In this document: positions 54,709 through 64,000 of the stretch, piece after piece | How positions within the stretch are numbered: position 1 is the stretch's first letter | How the letters are laid out: every line of letters begins with the position of its first letter | NCBI RefSeq assembly: GCF_014202435.1 | Contig: NZ_JACHGU010000001.1 | Coordinates: 682,001 to 746,000 of the forward strand | DNA length: 64,000 nucleotides | Origin: Pseudoxanthomonas broegbernensis | Lineage (GTDB): Bacteria > Pseudomonadota > Gammaproteobacteria > Xanthomonadales > Xanthomonadaceae | Direction: 5' to 3' | Translations under genes and position numbers: made by a program | The notes under the pieces: generated by a model | The model's database searches: none | Seen by the model: the letters and a program-made list of their open reading frames with translations, nothing else | What the model was told of the DNA's origin: nothing

Positions 54709-54779
54709 GCTGGCACCGTCCGGAGGCGCGGAGCACACTAGCATTGAGCCCGTGGAGGGCGCGCGACACGATCGACACG

Positions 54780-55199
54780 ATGCAGACCGAAGCCATGCAA
54801 TCCGCAAACCCGCAGGACACCGTGCGACTGGACGTCTGGCTCTGGGCCGCGCGCTTCTTCAAGACCCGCAGCCTGGCCAAGCAGGCGGTGGACACCGGCA
54901 AGGTCGAGGTGGCTGGCCAGCGGCCCAAGCCCTCGCGTGCGATCCGCATCGGCGAGACCCTGCGGGTCGTCCGCGGCGAGGAGGCCTTCGACCTGGCGGT
55001 GCGCGGCCTGAGCGAGGTGCGCGGCCCCGCGCCCGTGGCGCAGGCGCTGTATGCGGAAACCCCGGAATCGAAGGCGCGGCGCGAGCAGCAGCGCCTGCAG
55101 CGCGCGGCCATGCGCGACGGCTACCGCCCGCCGGAACACAAGCCCGACAAGCGCGCCCGGCGCCTGATCCAGGCCCTGGGCGACATCGACGCGTCCTGA
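54780..55199 (+). CDS. hslR: S4-domain RNA-binding heat-shock protein Hsp15
   Basis: 139 residues. The S4 domain reads VRLDVWLWAARFFKTRSLAK, QAVDTGKVEVAGQRPKPSRA. A basic tail (PPEHKPDKRARRLIQAL) is typical of HslR, which recycles stalled 50S subunits carrying nascent chains. Divergent from the MATE gene. A second ATG lies five codons in. Confidence 0.9.
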   Translation: MQTEAMQSANPQDTVRLDVWLWAARFFKTRSLAKQAVDTGKVEVAGQRPKPSRAIRIGETLRVVRGEEAFDLAVRGLSEVRGPAPVAQALYAETPESKARREQQRLQRAAMRDGYRPPEHKPDKRARRLIQALGDIDAS

Positions 55200-55377
55200 C
55201 GGGCGCATCCGGCATTCGCCATGACCGGCATGGCAGCGATTTCGGAGCGCGGAAGCGGCCGGTCGCCTCGCGGCCGCCGGCATCCGCCACTCGGGAGCCG
55301 GGGCGGGTGTCCGGCTGTGCCGTGATTCCGGATCGTCGCGGGAAAACAGCCGGCCGCCCCTTCGAGGCGGCGGTCGC

Positions 55378-55406
55378 GGTCCGGAGCGCCCCGGGCGCCC
55401 CGGACC
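55378..55406. terminator. Hairpin downstream of catalase
   Basis: GGTCCGG (55378-55384) and CCGGACC (55400-55406) enclose a further GCGCC/GCGC pairing. It lies ten bases past the catalase stop, so is probably its terminator, although a T tract is lacking. Confidence 0.5.
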
Positions 55407-55415
55407 GTCCCTGGC

Positions 55416-56927
55416 TCAGCGTACCGGTTCTTCCTCGCCCAGGCTGTTGGGCGAGGTGGCCCCGGCCAGGCCGCCGAGCTTGCGCAGCGCCGCCGCCACC
55501 CCCGCGCCGTAGGCCGGGTCGGCCTTGGTGCAGTTGTCGACGTGCCGCTGCTTGATGAAGTCCGGCGCATCGCCCATGGCCCGGGCCGTATTGTCGAACA
55601 GCACCTGCTGCTGCGCCGGGCTCATCAGCCGGAACAGGTCGCCGGGCTGCTTGTAGTAGTTGGCGTCGTCGTCGCGGTAGTTCCACCAGTCCGCATCGCC
55701 GCTGATCTTCAGCGGTGGCTCGCGGAACTGCGGCTGCTCCTGCCACTGGTGGAAGCTGTTGGGCTCGTAGTGCGGCAGGCTGCCGTAGTTGCCGTCCACC
55801 CGGCCGGTGCCGTCGCGGTGGTTGCTGTGCACCGGGCAGCGCGCGGCGTTGACCGGGATCTGCTGGTAGTTCACGCCCAGGCGGTAGCGCTGCGCGTCGG
55901 CGTAGTTGAACAGGCGCGCCTGCAGCATCTTGTCCGGCGAGGCGCTGATGCCCGGCACCAGGTTGCCCGGGGCGAAGGCGCTCTGCTCGACGTCGGCGAA
56001 GAAGTTCTCCGGGTTGCGGTTGAGTTCGAACTCGCCGACCTCGATGAGCGGGTAGTCGCCCTTGGGCCAGATCTTGGTCAGGTCGAACGGATGGTAGGGC
56101 ACCTTTTCCGCGTCGGTCTCGGGCATGACCTGGATGTACAGCTTCCACTTCGGGAAGTCGCCGCGCTCGATGGCGTCGTACAGGTCGCGCTGGTGGCTCT
56201 CGCGGTCGTTGCCGATGATCTCGGCGGCTTCCGCATCGGTGAGGTTCTTGATGCCCTGCTGGGTGCGGAAGTGGAACTTGACCCAGAAGCGCTCGCCCGC
56301 CGCGTTCCAGAAGCTGTAGGTATGCGAGCCGAAGCCGTGCATGTGCCGGTAGCTGGCCGGGATGCCGCGGTCGCTCATCACGATGGTGACCTGGTGCAGG
56401 GCCTCGGGCAGCAGCGTCCACCAGTCCCAGTTGTTGGTGGCCGAGCGCAGGTTGGTGCGCGGGTCGCGCTTGACCACCTTGTTGAGGTCCGGGAACTTGC
56501 GCGGGTCGCGGATGAAGAACACGGGGGTGTTGTTGCCCACCATGTCCCAGTTGCCTTCCTCGGTGTAGAACTTCAGCGCGAAGCCGCGGATGTCGCGCTC
56601 GGCGTCGGCTGCGCCGCGCTCGCCGGCCACGGTGGTGAAGCGGGCGAACATCTCGGTCTTCTTGCCGACCTTCTCGAAGATCTTCGCGCGCGTGTACCGG
56701 GTGATGTCGTGGGTGACGGTGAAGGTGCCGAAGGCGCCCGAGCCCTTGGCGTGCATGCGCCGCTCGGGGATCACCTCGCGCACGAAGTTGGCCAGCTTCT
56801 CGTGCAGCCACACGTCCTGCGCCAGCAGCGGGCCGCGCGGGCCGGCGGTCAGGCTGTTCTGGTTGTCCGGCACCGGGGCGCCGAAGTCCGTGGTCAGGTG
56901 GGTGGGCTTGTCGGATGGCTTGCTCAT
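55416..56927 (-). CDS. Monofunctional haem catalase (small-subunit clade)
   Basis: 503 residues; decomposes hydrogen peroxide in the cytosol. Active-site His in [17 protein letters not shown], Asn in [12 protein letters not shown], and the haem-ligand Tyr in [14 protein letters not shown]. No signal peptide is seen. A strongly AT-rich upstream region contains an OxyR-like box (57014-57028), suggesting peroxide induction. Length fits clade 3 catalases. Confidence 0.95.
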   Translation of the reverse strand: MSKPSDKPTHLTTDFGAPVPDNQNSLTAGPRGPLLAQDVWLHEKLANFVREVIPERRMHAKGSGAFGTFTVTHDITRYTRAKIFEKVGKKTEMFARFTTVAGERGAADAERDIRGFALKFYTEEGNWDMVGNNTPVFFIRDPRKFPDLNKVVKRDPRTNLRSATNNWDWWTLLPEALHQVTIVMSDRGIPASYRHMHGFGSHTYSFWNAAGERFWVKFHFRTQQGIKNLTDAEAAEIIGNDRESHQRDLYDAIERGDFPKWKLYIQVMPETDAEKVPYHPFDLTKIWPKGDYPLIEVGEFELNRNPENFFADVEQSAFAPGNLVPGISASPDKMLQARLFNYADAQRYRLGVNYQQIPVNAARCPVHSNHRDGTGRVDGNYGSLPHYEPNSFHQWQEQPQFREPPLKISGDADWWNYRDDDANYYKQPGDLFRLMSPAQQQVLFDNTARAMGDAPDFIKQRHVDNCTKADPAYGAGVAAALRKLGGLAGATSPNSLGEEEPVR

Positions 56928-57010
56928 GGCGGGCGCTCCCTCGGTATGGAATGTCAGCCACTACCATACCGGGTGGATTTAAATAGTAAAATCAAACTTT
57001 AAGGTGGTTA

Positions 57011-57031
57011 TTGATAGATTTTGACTATCAA
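57011..57031. promoter_or_regulatory. OxyR-like binding site upstream of catalase
   Basis: TTGATAG-N7-CTATCAA: it contains ATAG-N7-CTAT (57014-57028), the half of the OxyR consensus, extended as a perfect inverted repeat. It lies 84 bp upstream of the catalase ATG inside the only AT-rich stretch of the neighbourhood. The second ATAG-N7-CTAT element of a full site is not present. Confidence 0.65.
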
Positions 57032-57235
57032 TATTTCGGGTATTGCCGCCAACGAGGGGGGCGGCACCCCAGTAAAGACGAAATGGGGCCCGTGAAGGCG
57101 ACCGCATCCCGGCCTTCCGAAGAAATCCTTGCACGCGCAGGCGCGCGCGGCCCAGGCCACGAGCAACCGGGCCTATGCCCGGCCGGTCCGTGCGGGGACG
57201 CCAAGGACGCCCCGCCCCGCGCCGCCCGCAGGCGA

Positions 57236-57865
57236 TCAGCGCTTGCCGCCGAGCAGGCCGCCGCCGATCTTCAGCAGGTCGCCGAGGCCGAGCTGGCCGT
57301 CGCCGTCCTGGTCGAGCACCGCGCCAAGCAGGCCGCCGCCAAGGCCGCCCTGCTGGCGGACCTGCTGCTGCTCCTGGCCCAGGATCGAGCCGAGCAGGCC
57401 GGCGCTGGGGGCGGACCGGGCATTGCCGGCCGGGCCCTGGAACACCTGCTTGGCCAGGAACGCCAGCACGATCGGCGCGAGGATCTTCAGCAACTGCCCG
57501 GCCTTGTCGCCGCCCAGGCCGGTGGCCTGGCCCAGCGCGGCCTCGGCACGCGGCTGCTGGCTGCCGAGGACGTGGCCGAGGATGCCGGCGCCGTTGGTCT
57601 GGCGGCTCTGCGCGCCGCCCAGGACCGCGCCGAGCAGGCCGCCCAGGTCGCCGGCGCCGGAGAAGTCCTTCTGCAATGCGCCGAACAAGGCTTCCGCGCC
57701 CTGCGGCTGGCCGGCATTGCGGCCGAGTACGCCCAGCAACAGCGGCAGCGCCGCCCCCACCGCGCCGGTGGTCTGGGCCTGGTCGAGGCCGAGCTGCTGC
57801 GAGATCTGCTGCAGGGGAGCGCCGGACAACTGGGCGAACAACTGGTCGGTGAGGGTGTTGCTCAT
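57236..57865 (-). CDS. DUF937 domain protein
   Basis: 209 residues from the ATG at 57865 (AAGGA upstream). TDQLFAQLSGAPLQQISQQL, LGLDQAQTTGAVGAALPLLL and GVLGRNA are the DUF937/YidB pattern. Glycine-, leucine- and glutamine-rich, with an EF-hand-like DQDGDGQLGLGDLL near the end. Function unknown; found in many proteobacteria. Confidence 0.88.
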   Translation of the reverse strand: MSNTLTDQLFAQLSGAPLQQISQQLGLDQAQTTGAVGAALPLLLGVLGRNAGQPQGAEALFGALQKDFSGAGDLGGLLGAVLGGAQSRQTNGAGILGHVLGSQQPRAEAALGQATGLGGDKAGQLLKILAPIVLAFLAKQVFQGPAGNARSAPSAGLLGSILGQEQQQVRQQGGLGGGLLGAVLDQDGDGQLGLGDLLKIGGGLLGGKR

Positions 57866-58005
57866 CTGGGATTCCTTCGGGACGGGACGCGCATCATGCG
57901 GCCGGCTAATGTAGCGCGGCCGCTTCCGCCGGACGAGCCGCGCCACGACCTCTCCCGCCGCGTGGCGGCGGGCCGATGCCGCATGGCGCCGGTGCGGTGC
58001 CGCGT

Positions 58006-59062
58006 CTACTCCGGGCGCGGCGTGGCGGCGGTGCTCGCCGGCAGCAGCGGATGCTCGACCCGCGGCTGTCGCCCGGTCAGGGTATGCAGGAAGCGGGCGA
58101 TCGCCTCCACCTCCCGCGCATCGAGTTCGTGGCCCAGTTGGCTGTTGCCCATGATCGCCACGGCCTGGCGCAGGTCCCAGACCTGGCCGCTGTGGAAGTA
58201 GGGCGCGGTCAGCGCCACGTTGCGCAGCGGTGCGGCGCGGAACACGTATTCGTCGCTGGCGGTCTGGGTGACCGTGAAGCGGCCCTTGTCGGTCGGCGGC
58301 AGGACGTCGGCACCGGGGCGCTCGACCACGCCGAACGGGAAGTAGGCCTGGCCGCCCAGGTTGACCCCGGCATGGCAGGCGATGCAGCCCTTGTCCACGA
58401 ACAGCGACAGCCCGTGCAGTTCCTCCGCGTCCAGGCTGTCCTGGCCGGCGAGGAGGCGGTCGAAGCGCGAATCCGGCGTGGTCAGCGTGGCCTCGAACGC
58501 CTCGATGGCGCGGGCCATGTTGTCGAAGCTGACCGGTTCGCGCTCGCCGGGGAAGGCGCTGCCGAAGGGCCTGCACGTAGCCGGGCATGCTGCGCAGCGT
58601 CGCCTCCACCCGCTCCGGGGTGTTGTTCATCTCCACGCTGGCCTGCACCGGGCCCTTGGCCTGCTCCATCAGGTCGGCCGCGCGGCCGTCCCAGAACTGG
58701 GCGATGTTGAACACCGCGTTGAGCACCGTCGGCGAATTGCGCGGCCCCTTCTGCCAGCCGTGGCCGATGGAAACGGGTACGTTGTCCGCACCGCCGGTGC
58801 CGACGTTGTGGCAGGTGTTGCAACTGATGATGTGGCTGCGCGACAGGCGCGGATCGAAGAACAGCCACGTGCCCAGTTCGATCTGCTCGGCGGTGATGGC
58901 CTGGCCGCGCACTTCGCGGACCTCGCCGGGCACCGGCTGGAACAGGACCCTGGCGGTGGCGCGCAGCGCCTGCGCATCGGACGGGGCGGAAGGCGCCTGC
59001 GCCGGCGTGGCGCCGGTGGCGAGCGCGAGCGTGCAGGCGAGGGCGAGGGTGCGTGGCTGCAT
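58006..59062 (-). pseudogene. Di-haem cytochrome c peroxidase / MauG-like protein, frameshifted
   Basis: The N-terminal part (start 59062, signal peptide MQPRTLALACTLALATGA) contains the first haem site CNTCH and typical WQKGPRNSPTVLNAVFN. It leaves the frame after SMPGYVQA near 58570. The rest, from about SAFPGEREPVSFDNMARAIE, lies in the next frame and contains the second haem site CIACH and PYFHSGQVWDLRQAV, ending at 58006. Removing one G from the GGG at 58567-58569 joins both parts seamlessly. It is either a recent pseudogene or a sequencing error; both halves look well conserved. Confidence 0.88.
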
Positions 59063-59162
59063 GGCGGGCCTCACGGCTGGCGGTGGTGCCTCCTTTATGC
59101 GGCCTGTGCGCCGGACCGGCATTGATCGCAATCAAAGGCCGCCATGCCGCTGCAACGTGCCG

Positions 59163-61775
59163 CTACAGCAGCGACTTCAGCCGGTACAGCGCTTCCAGCG
59201 CCTGCTTCGGGGTCAGCTCGTCCGGGTCCAGCGAGGCCAGCGCCTCCTGCGCCGCCGAGGCGGCGGGCGTGAACAGGCCGATCTGCTGTGGCGCGTCCAG
59301 CGCTTGCGGCGCCATCTGCGAGGCATGGCTTTCGCGGCCACGCTGTTCCAGTTCCGACAGCCGGCGCCTGGCCTGCTGCAGTGTGGTCCTGGGCAGGCCG
59401 GCCAGCGCCGCCACCTGCAGGCCGAAGCTGCGGTCGGCCGCGCCCTCCTTGACCGCGTGCATGAACACCAGCGTCTCGGCGCCGCTCCGGTCGCGATGTT
59501 CCACCGCGTCCAGGTGCACGTTGGCGATGCCGCTGCCGGGCGTGGCCAGCGCGGTCAACTCGAAGTAGTGGGTGGCGAACAGGGTCCAGCAGCGGTTGAC
59601 CGTGGCCAGGTGCCGGGCCACCGCGTCGGCCAGGGCCAGGCCGTCGTAGGTGGAGGTGCCGCGGCCGATCTCGTCCATCAGCACCAGCGACTGCTCGGTG
59701 GCATGGTGCAGGATGTAGCTGGTCTCGGCCATTTCCACCATGAAGGTGGACTGGCCGCGCGCCAGGTCGTCGCCGGCGCCTATACGGGTGAGGATGCGGT
59801 CGATCGGGCCGATCACCGCGCGCGCGGCGGGCACGAAGCTGCCGATGTGGGCCAGCAGCACGATCAGCGCATTCTGGCGCATGTAGGTGCTCTTGCCGCC
59901 CATGTTCGGGCCGGTGATCACCAGCATCCGCCGCGCCCCGCCCTCGCGGTCGCCGTGCAGGTCCAGGTCGTTGGGCTCGAACGGCTCGTCGCGCACGGCC
60001 TCCACCACCGGGTGGCGGCCGCGCTCGATGCACAGGCACGGCGCCTGCGACAGTTCCGGCCGCGCCCAGTCCAGCGCCTGCGCGCGTTCGGCGAAGGCGG
60101 CCAGCACGTCCAGCTCGCTCAGCGCGGCGGCGCAGCGCTTGAGCGGTTCGAGCGCGGCGTTGAGCGCGTCCAGCAGCCCTTCGTACAGGCTCTTCTCGCG
60201 CGCCAGTGCGCGCTCGCGCGCGGACAGTACCTTGTCCTCGAAGGACTTCAGCTCCTCGGTGATGTAGCGCTCGGCGCCGGTAAGGGTCTGGCGGCGGGTG
60301 TAGTGCACCGGCGCGCGCGACGCCTGCGCCTTGCTGATCTCGATGTAATAGCCGTGGACGCGGTTGTAGCCGACCTTGAGCGTGGGGATGCCGGTGGTCT
60401 CGCGCTCGCGCGTCTCCAGGTCGACCAGGAACTGGTCGGCATGGGTGGACAGCCGGCGCAGTTCGTCCAGCTCGGCGTCGTGGCCATCGGCGATCACGCC
60501 GCCATCGGCCAGCTTCAGCGGCGGCTGCGGGGCCACCGCATCGGCGAGCAGGTGCGCGGTCTCGCCGTGCTCGCCCAGCTCGGCCGCCAGCGCCGCCAGC
60601 CGCGGCGAGTCGAGCGGTTCCAGCAGCGCGCGCAGCGCCGGCAGCAGGGCCAGGCCGTCGCGCAGGGTGGACAGGTCGCGCGGGCGCGCCGAGCGCAGGG
60701 CCACGCGGGTGAGGATGCGCTCGACGTCGCCCAGGCTGCGGAAGGACTCGCGCAGGTCGGCATCGCCGCCGTGCTCGATGAGTGTCGATACCGCGTGGTG
60801 GCGCTCGCCCAGGACCCGGCGGTCGCGCAGCGGGCGATGCAGCCAGCGCCGCAGCAGGCGCCCGCCCATGGGCGTGACCGTGGTGTCGAGCACGCCCAGC
60901 AGGGTGTGCCGGGTCTGGCCGTCCACGCGCGTGTCCAGCTCCAGGTGGCGTCGGGTGGCCGCGTTCATGGCGATGGCGTCGCCCGCGGTCTCCACCGCGA
61001 TGGAAGTCAGGTGCGGCAGCCGCTGCTTCTGGGTTTCCTCGACGTAGCCGAGCAGGGCGCCGGCGGCGGCCACGGCCAGCGGCTTGTCCTCGATGCCGAA
61101 GCCGCTGAGGTCGTGCAGCGCCTGCCCGCTGCCGGATGCGGCGCCGAAGAAGCGCAGCAGTTGGCGGCGGCCGCTGTCCGGGTCGAACAGCCACGGCGCC
61201 CGGCGGCGGCTGGCGCCGGAGAAGCCCAGCACGGGCCAGCCGTCCTCGTCGGGCAACAGCAGCTCGGCCGGTTCCAGCCGCGCCAGCTCGGCCTGCAGCG
61301 CGTCCTCGCCATCGACCTCGTTGACCATGAAGCGGCCGCCGGCCAGGTCGGCCCAGGCCAGGCCGTAGCCGCCCTTGCCGCGGGCCACGGCCATCAGCAG
61401 GGTGTCGCGGCGCTCGTCCAGCAGCGCTTCGTCGGTCACCGTGCCGGGGGTGACCACGCGCACCACCTTGCGCTCGACCAGCCCCTTGCTGGCGGCCGGG
61501 TCGCCGATCTGCTCGCAGATGGCCACCGATTCGCCCAGCGCCACCAGCCGCGCCAGGTAGCCCTCGTAGGCATGCACCGGCACCCCGGCCATCGGGATCG
61601 GGGCACCGCCCGAGCTGCCGCGCTGGGTCAGGGTGATGTCCAGCAGCCTGGCCGCCTTGCGCGCATCGTCGTAGAACAGCTCGTAGAAATCGCCCATGCG
61701 GAAGAACAGCAGCAGGTCCGGGTATTCGGACTTGGCCGTGAAGAACTGGCGCATGAGCGGGGTGTGGGATTCCAT
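59163..61775 (-). CDS. mutS: DNA mismatch repair protein MutS
   Basis: 870 residues from the ATG at 61775, giving [20 protein letters not shown]. The mismatch-reading Phe-x-Glu is in [12 protein letters not shown]. ATPase Walker A is [14 protein letters not shown], Walker [21 protein letters not shown], and FATHYFELT follows. Complete and of normal length; recognises mismatches and small loops together with MutL. Confidence 0.96.
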   Translation of the reverse strand: MESHTPLMRQFFTAKSEYPDLLLFFRMGDFYELFYDDARKAARLLDITLTQRGSSGGAPIPMAGVPVHAYEGYLARLVALGESVAICEQIGDPAASKGLVERKVVRVVTPGTVTDEALLDERRDTLLMAVARGKGGYGLAWADLAGGRFMVNEVDGEDALQAELARLEPAELLLPDEDGWPVLGFSGASRRRAPWLFDPDSGRRQLLRFFGAASGSGQALHDLSGFGIEDKPLAVAAAGALLGYVEETQKQRLPHLTSIAVETAGDAIAMNAATRRHLELDTRVDGQTRHTLLGVLDTTVTPMGGRLLRRWLHRPLRDRRVLGERHHAVSTLIEHGGDADLRESFRSLGDVERILTRVALRSARPRDLSTLRDGLALLPALRALLEPLDSPRLAALAAELGEHGETAHLLADAVAPQPPLKLADGGVIADGHDAELDELRRLSTHADQFLVDLETRERETTGIPTLKVGYNRVHGYYIEISKAQASRAPVHYTRRQTLTGAERYITEELKSFEDKVLSARERALAREKSLYEGLLDALNAALEPLKRCAAALSELDVLAAFAERAQALDWARPELSQAPCLCIERGRHPVVEAVRDEPFEPNDLDLHGDREGGARRMLVITGPNMGGKSTYMRQNALIVLLAHIGSFVPAARAVIGPIDRILTRIGAGDDLARGQSTFMVEMAETSYILHHATEQSLVLMDEIGRGTSTYDGLALADAVARHLATVNRCWTLFATHYFELTALATPGSGIANVHLDAVEHRDRSGAETLVFMHAVKEGAADRSFGLQVAALAGLPRTTLQQARRRLSELEQRGRESHASQMAPQALDAPQQIGLFTPAASAAQEALASLDPDELTPKQALEALYRLKSLL

Positions 61776-61998
61776 GCCCGCCTTGCTGTTGTGCGTTTCT
61801 GTGGTGGACAAACCGTTCGGCCCCGATGCGCCCCGGCAATCCGGGACGTCGGTTCCCATTTTGCCCGAGGTCGGGGCGGTTTCGTGCGCCGCCACCGCCC
61901 GTCTGGCCGGGTTTCGCGGTCGAGCGGGCCGGGGAAGTCTGGGAACCCTGTGTGAGTCCGGGCTGCGAGTCCGGTCAGTGGACGTGGCGTGCCACGTC

Positions 61999-63174
61999 TT
62001 ATGCGTCCCGTGGCGTCAGTTTCAGCAGCCAGCCCTCGCCTTCGCGGGTCCCGTCTTCCAGCAGCCAGAGGGCGCCGTCCGGGCCTTGCTCCACCTCGCG
62101 GATGCGCCGTTGCATGTCGAACCGCTGGGCCTCGCGTGCGTTCTCTCCTTCGAACTCGATGCGCACCAGCGACATCGACGACAGGCCACCGATGAAGCCG
62201 TCGCCCTTCCAGTCCGCGAAGAGATCGCCATCGTAGACGATGAAGCCCGCCGGCGAGATGACCGGGGTCCAGGTGATCACCGGTGCGCGGAACTCCGGGC
62301 GGGTGTCGTGGCTGGGGATTGGCGTGCCGTCGTAGTGGTCGCCGTTGGAGACGATCGGGTAGCCGTAGTTGGCGCCTTTTTCGATGCGGTTGAGTTCGTC
62401 GCCGCCCATCGGCCCCATTTCGTGCGCCCAAAGCCGGCCCTGGGCGTCGAACGCCAGCCCCAGGATGTTGCGGTGGCCCAGCGTCCAGACCTGTGCGCCC
62501 ACGTCCGCGCGGTCGGCGAACGGATTGTCGGCGGGCACGCTGCCGTCGTCGTTGAGGCGCACGATCTTGCCCAGGTTCGTGTCCATGTCCTGCGCGGGGT
62601 CGAACTCCTTGCGCTCGCTGGAGCCGATCCACAGCTTGCCGTCGGCGTCGAAGGCGATGCGGTAGCCGAAATGCCCGTCGCCGCTCTTCTTCGGGGTCTG
62701 GCGCCAGATCGCTTCGAGGTCCTGCAGGGCGCCGCCGCCGTTCTCGTCCAGCGCCAGCCGCGCGCGCGCGACCACGGCGCCCAGTCCGCCGTCGCCCGGC
62801 TCGACGTAGCTGAGGTAGACGAGGCGGTTGCTGGCGTACTGCGGGTGCAGGACCACGTCGCCCAGTCCGCCCTGGGCCACGTGGACGACCTCCGGCACAC
62901 CGCTGACGGTTCCGGTGCGGCGGCTGGCGGGGTCGAACAGGCGCAGGGTGCCGGCCATCTCGGTCACCAGCAGGCGGCCGTCCGGCAGGAAGGTCATGGC
63001 CCAGGGTGAATCGAACTTCGTGACTTCGGCCACCGCGAACGCTGCGCCGGGCGTGGCCGTGGGGTCCTCCGCCACTGGCGCCACGGCCTGCGTGCCGGTG
63101 TCCGTCGTGTTGCCGCAGGCGGACAGCAGCCCGACGACGGCGCCCAGGACCAAGGGATACCCGAACTGGATCAT
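61999..63174 (-). CDS. PQQ-dependent aldose sugar dehydrogenase-like lipoprotein
   Basis: 391 residues. The start at 63174 gives a lipoprotein signal with lipobox LSAC ([20 protein letters not shown]). The body is a six-bladed propeller of the YliI/soluble glucose dehydrogenase type: [71 protein letters not shown]. Oxidises aldoses in the periplasm if PQQ is available. Membrane-anchored on the periplasmic side. Confidence 0.9.
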   Translation of the reverse strand: MIQFGYPLVLGAVVGLLSACGNTTDTGTQAVAPVAEDPTATPGAAFAVAEVTKFDSPWAMTFLPDGRLLVTEMAGTLRLFDPASRRTGTVSGVPEVVHVAQGGLGDVVLHPQYASNRLVYLSYVEPGDGGLGAVVARARLALDENGGGALQDLEAIWRQTPKKSGDGHFGYRIAFDADGKLWIGSSERKEFDPAQDMDTNLGKIVRLNDDGSVPADNPFADRADVGAQVWTLGHRNILGLAFDAQGRLWAHEMGPMGGDELNRIEKGANYGYPIVSNGDHYDGTPIPSHDTRPEFRAPVITWTPVISPAGFIVYDGDLFADWKGDGFIGGLSSMSLVRIEFEGENAREAQRFDMQRRIREVEQGPDGALWLLEDGTREGEGWLLKLTPRDA

Positions 63175-63577
63175 GGCGACATCTCCTGAAGATGGGTCGG
63201 TGCGAATCCTGCGAGGCGATATCCGTCGCCGCCGGCTGCCGCGGTGGATGGATTCCTGGAAGGGTCCGACGGCGGCCCGGTCCGGCATCGAAACCCCAGC
63301 ATAGGCTCGATCGCCGGGCCGCCGCGTGAACCCCGAGCCTGGCCGGTATCTGCGACCCGGCCATGCTGGCGACCATGTCGAACGCAAGGCGCTCGTGCAG
63401 CCCTGGTCCGGCAGAGGCATGCAATCTTCCAGCCGGCGTGCGCCGATTTCCGGGCCATCGCGCCCGCCGTATTCGCTTTGCAGCCGGGCTGCGCGGGAAG
63501 GCGCTCTTCACGCCTGTACATGTCGTGGGGCGCATGATCGAGGCACGATGGCCTTCCGGTCGTGCAGGTGATCATCC
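63175..63577. other. Gap between divergent sugar dehydrogenase and glucan synthase genes
   Basis: About 400 bp without a gene I can support; open frames here lack protein character. It presumably holds both divergent promoters. No clear operator or repeat was recognised. Confidence 0.4.
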
Positions 63578-64000
63578 ATGCCTCTCTACTGGAGGATGCT
63601 TCGTTCCAGCGTCAAGTCGAAGATGCAACGCCTGCGCTTGCGGCGGACCCGAATCGCCGCGTCCGGGAAGGGGCCCGCCGACCGCGAACCGTTGCGGGCC
63701 ACGCTGTTCGGCGCCGAGCAGATGGAGCAGCACGGGCGTGCGCTGGCCGCGGCGCACACGATCAGCCAGGCGCCATCGGGCAGCCGGCTCCTGCTGCAAC
63801 TGAAGAGCAACGAGGCGCAGCTCGATGCCGCCGCGGCGATGCTGGCGCGGATGATGCAGGACGAGGTGCGGATCAATCCCGCCGGCGAGTGGCTGCTGGA
63901 CAACTACTACCTGGTCGAGGAGCAGGTGCGCATGGCGCGCCGCCACTTGCCCGCCGGCTACAGCCGCCAGTTGCCGAGCCTGGCACGCGGGGCCTCGGCA
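63578..64000 (+). CDS. Probable cyclic beta-1,2-glucan synthase (NdvB-like), N-terminus only
   Basis: Frame open from the ATG at 63578 to the end of the window (141 codons, no stop). The segment SPAGEWLLDN-type motif is present as INPAGEWLLDNYYLVEEQVR, followed by MARRHLPAGYSRQLPSLARG. This is the conserved start of the very large NdvB/GH94-GT84 proteins that make periplasmic cyclic glucans. The first residues are basic (SSVKSKMQRLRLRRTR). The true protein would be over 2,500 residues, so only its beginning is seen. A later Met is a possible start. Confidence 0.82.
   Translation, partial: MPLYWRMLRSSVKSKMQRLRLRRTRIAASGKGPADREPLRATLFGAEQMEQHGRALAAAHTISQAPSGSRLLLQLKSNEAQLDAAAAMLARMMQDEVRINPAGEWLLDNYYLVEEQVRMARRHLPAGYSRQLPSLARGASA

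Overview
The window is GC-rich chromosomal DNA from a gammaproteobacterium, most likely of the Lysobacteraceae/Xanthomonadaceae (Luteimonas/Lysobacter/Pseudoxanthomonas type). The basis is the gene order murJ-ribF-ileS-lspA-ispH, the rpsP-rimM-trmD-rplS operon, and a GTAGGAGC(C)GGCT-type intergenic palindrome familiar from this family. Host genes occupy about 1-9431 and 35301-64000; the genus cannot be fixed from the sequence alone.

The centre (9462-35262, about 25.8 kb) is foreign. It consists of two integrative elements nested one inside the other, both targeting the anticodon loop of a tRNA-Thr(CGT) gene. Element A (about 12.6 kb) split the host tRNA into 9432-9469 and 35263-35300, and carried its own complete tRNA-Thr(CGT) gene just inside its left end. 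Element B (about 13.2 kb) then split that second tRNA into 9555-9592 and 22747-22784, and carries a third, intact tRNA-Thr(CGT) at 9793-9868. Each split pair rejoins into a perfect 76-nt tRNA with a matched anticodon stem. Each element has its integrase gene at the right end, and each end carries a pair of direct repeats spaced 11 bp apart that look like integrase arm sites.

Element B carries a four-gene, translationally coupled operon (a DNA-methylase-like protein without the catalytic NPPY motif, an Eco57I-like methylase with NPPY, a GIY-YIG/helicase fusion and a winged-helix-like protein) that looks like a restriction or anti-phage system. It also has a methyltransferase with a histone-H1-like tail, a RadC/JAB protein, a RepL-like replication protein, a second degenerate tyrosine recombinase and a dense cluster of hairpins. 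Element A reads as a P4/PICI-like phage satellite. Its genes all point leftward from the integrase through small HTH proteins, a primase-helicase, a GGTACG iteron cluster (probable origin), a serine resolvase, small and large terminase, and small phage-type proteins. No portal, capsid or tail gene is present.

Host genes to the right include a YkgJ protein, a class I methyltransferase, radA, a CcsA/YpjD-like membrane protein, ffh, a class IV aminotransferase, an mdtABC-type RND pump between ffh and rpsP, a MATE exporter, hslR, a catalase behind an OxyR-like box, a DUF937 protein, a di-haem cytochrome c peroxidase broken by a single-base frameshift, mutS, a PQQ-type sugar dehydrogenase lipoprotein, and the first 141 codons of a probable cyclic beta-1,2-glucan synthase running off the right end.
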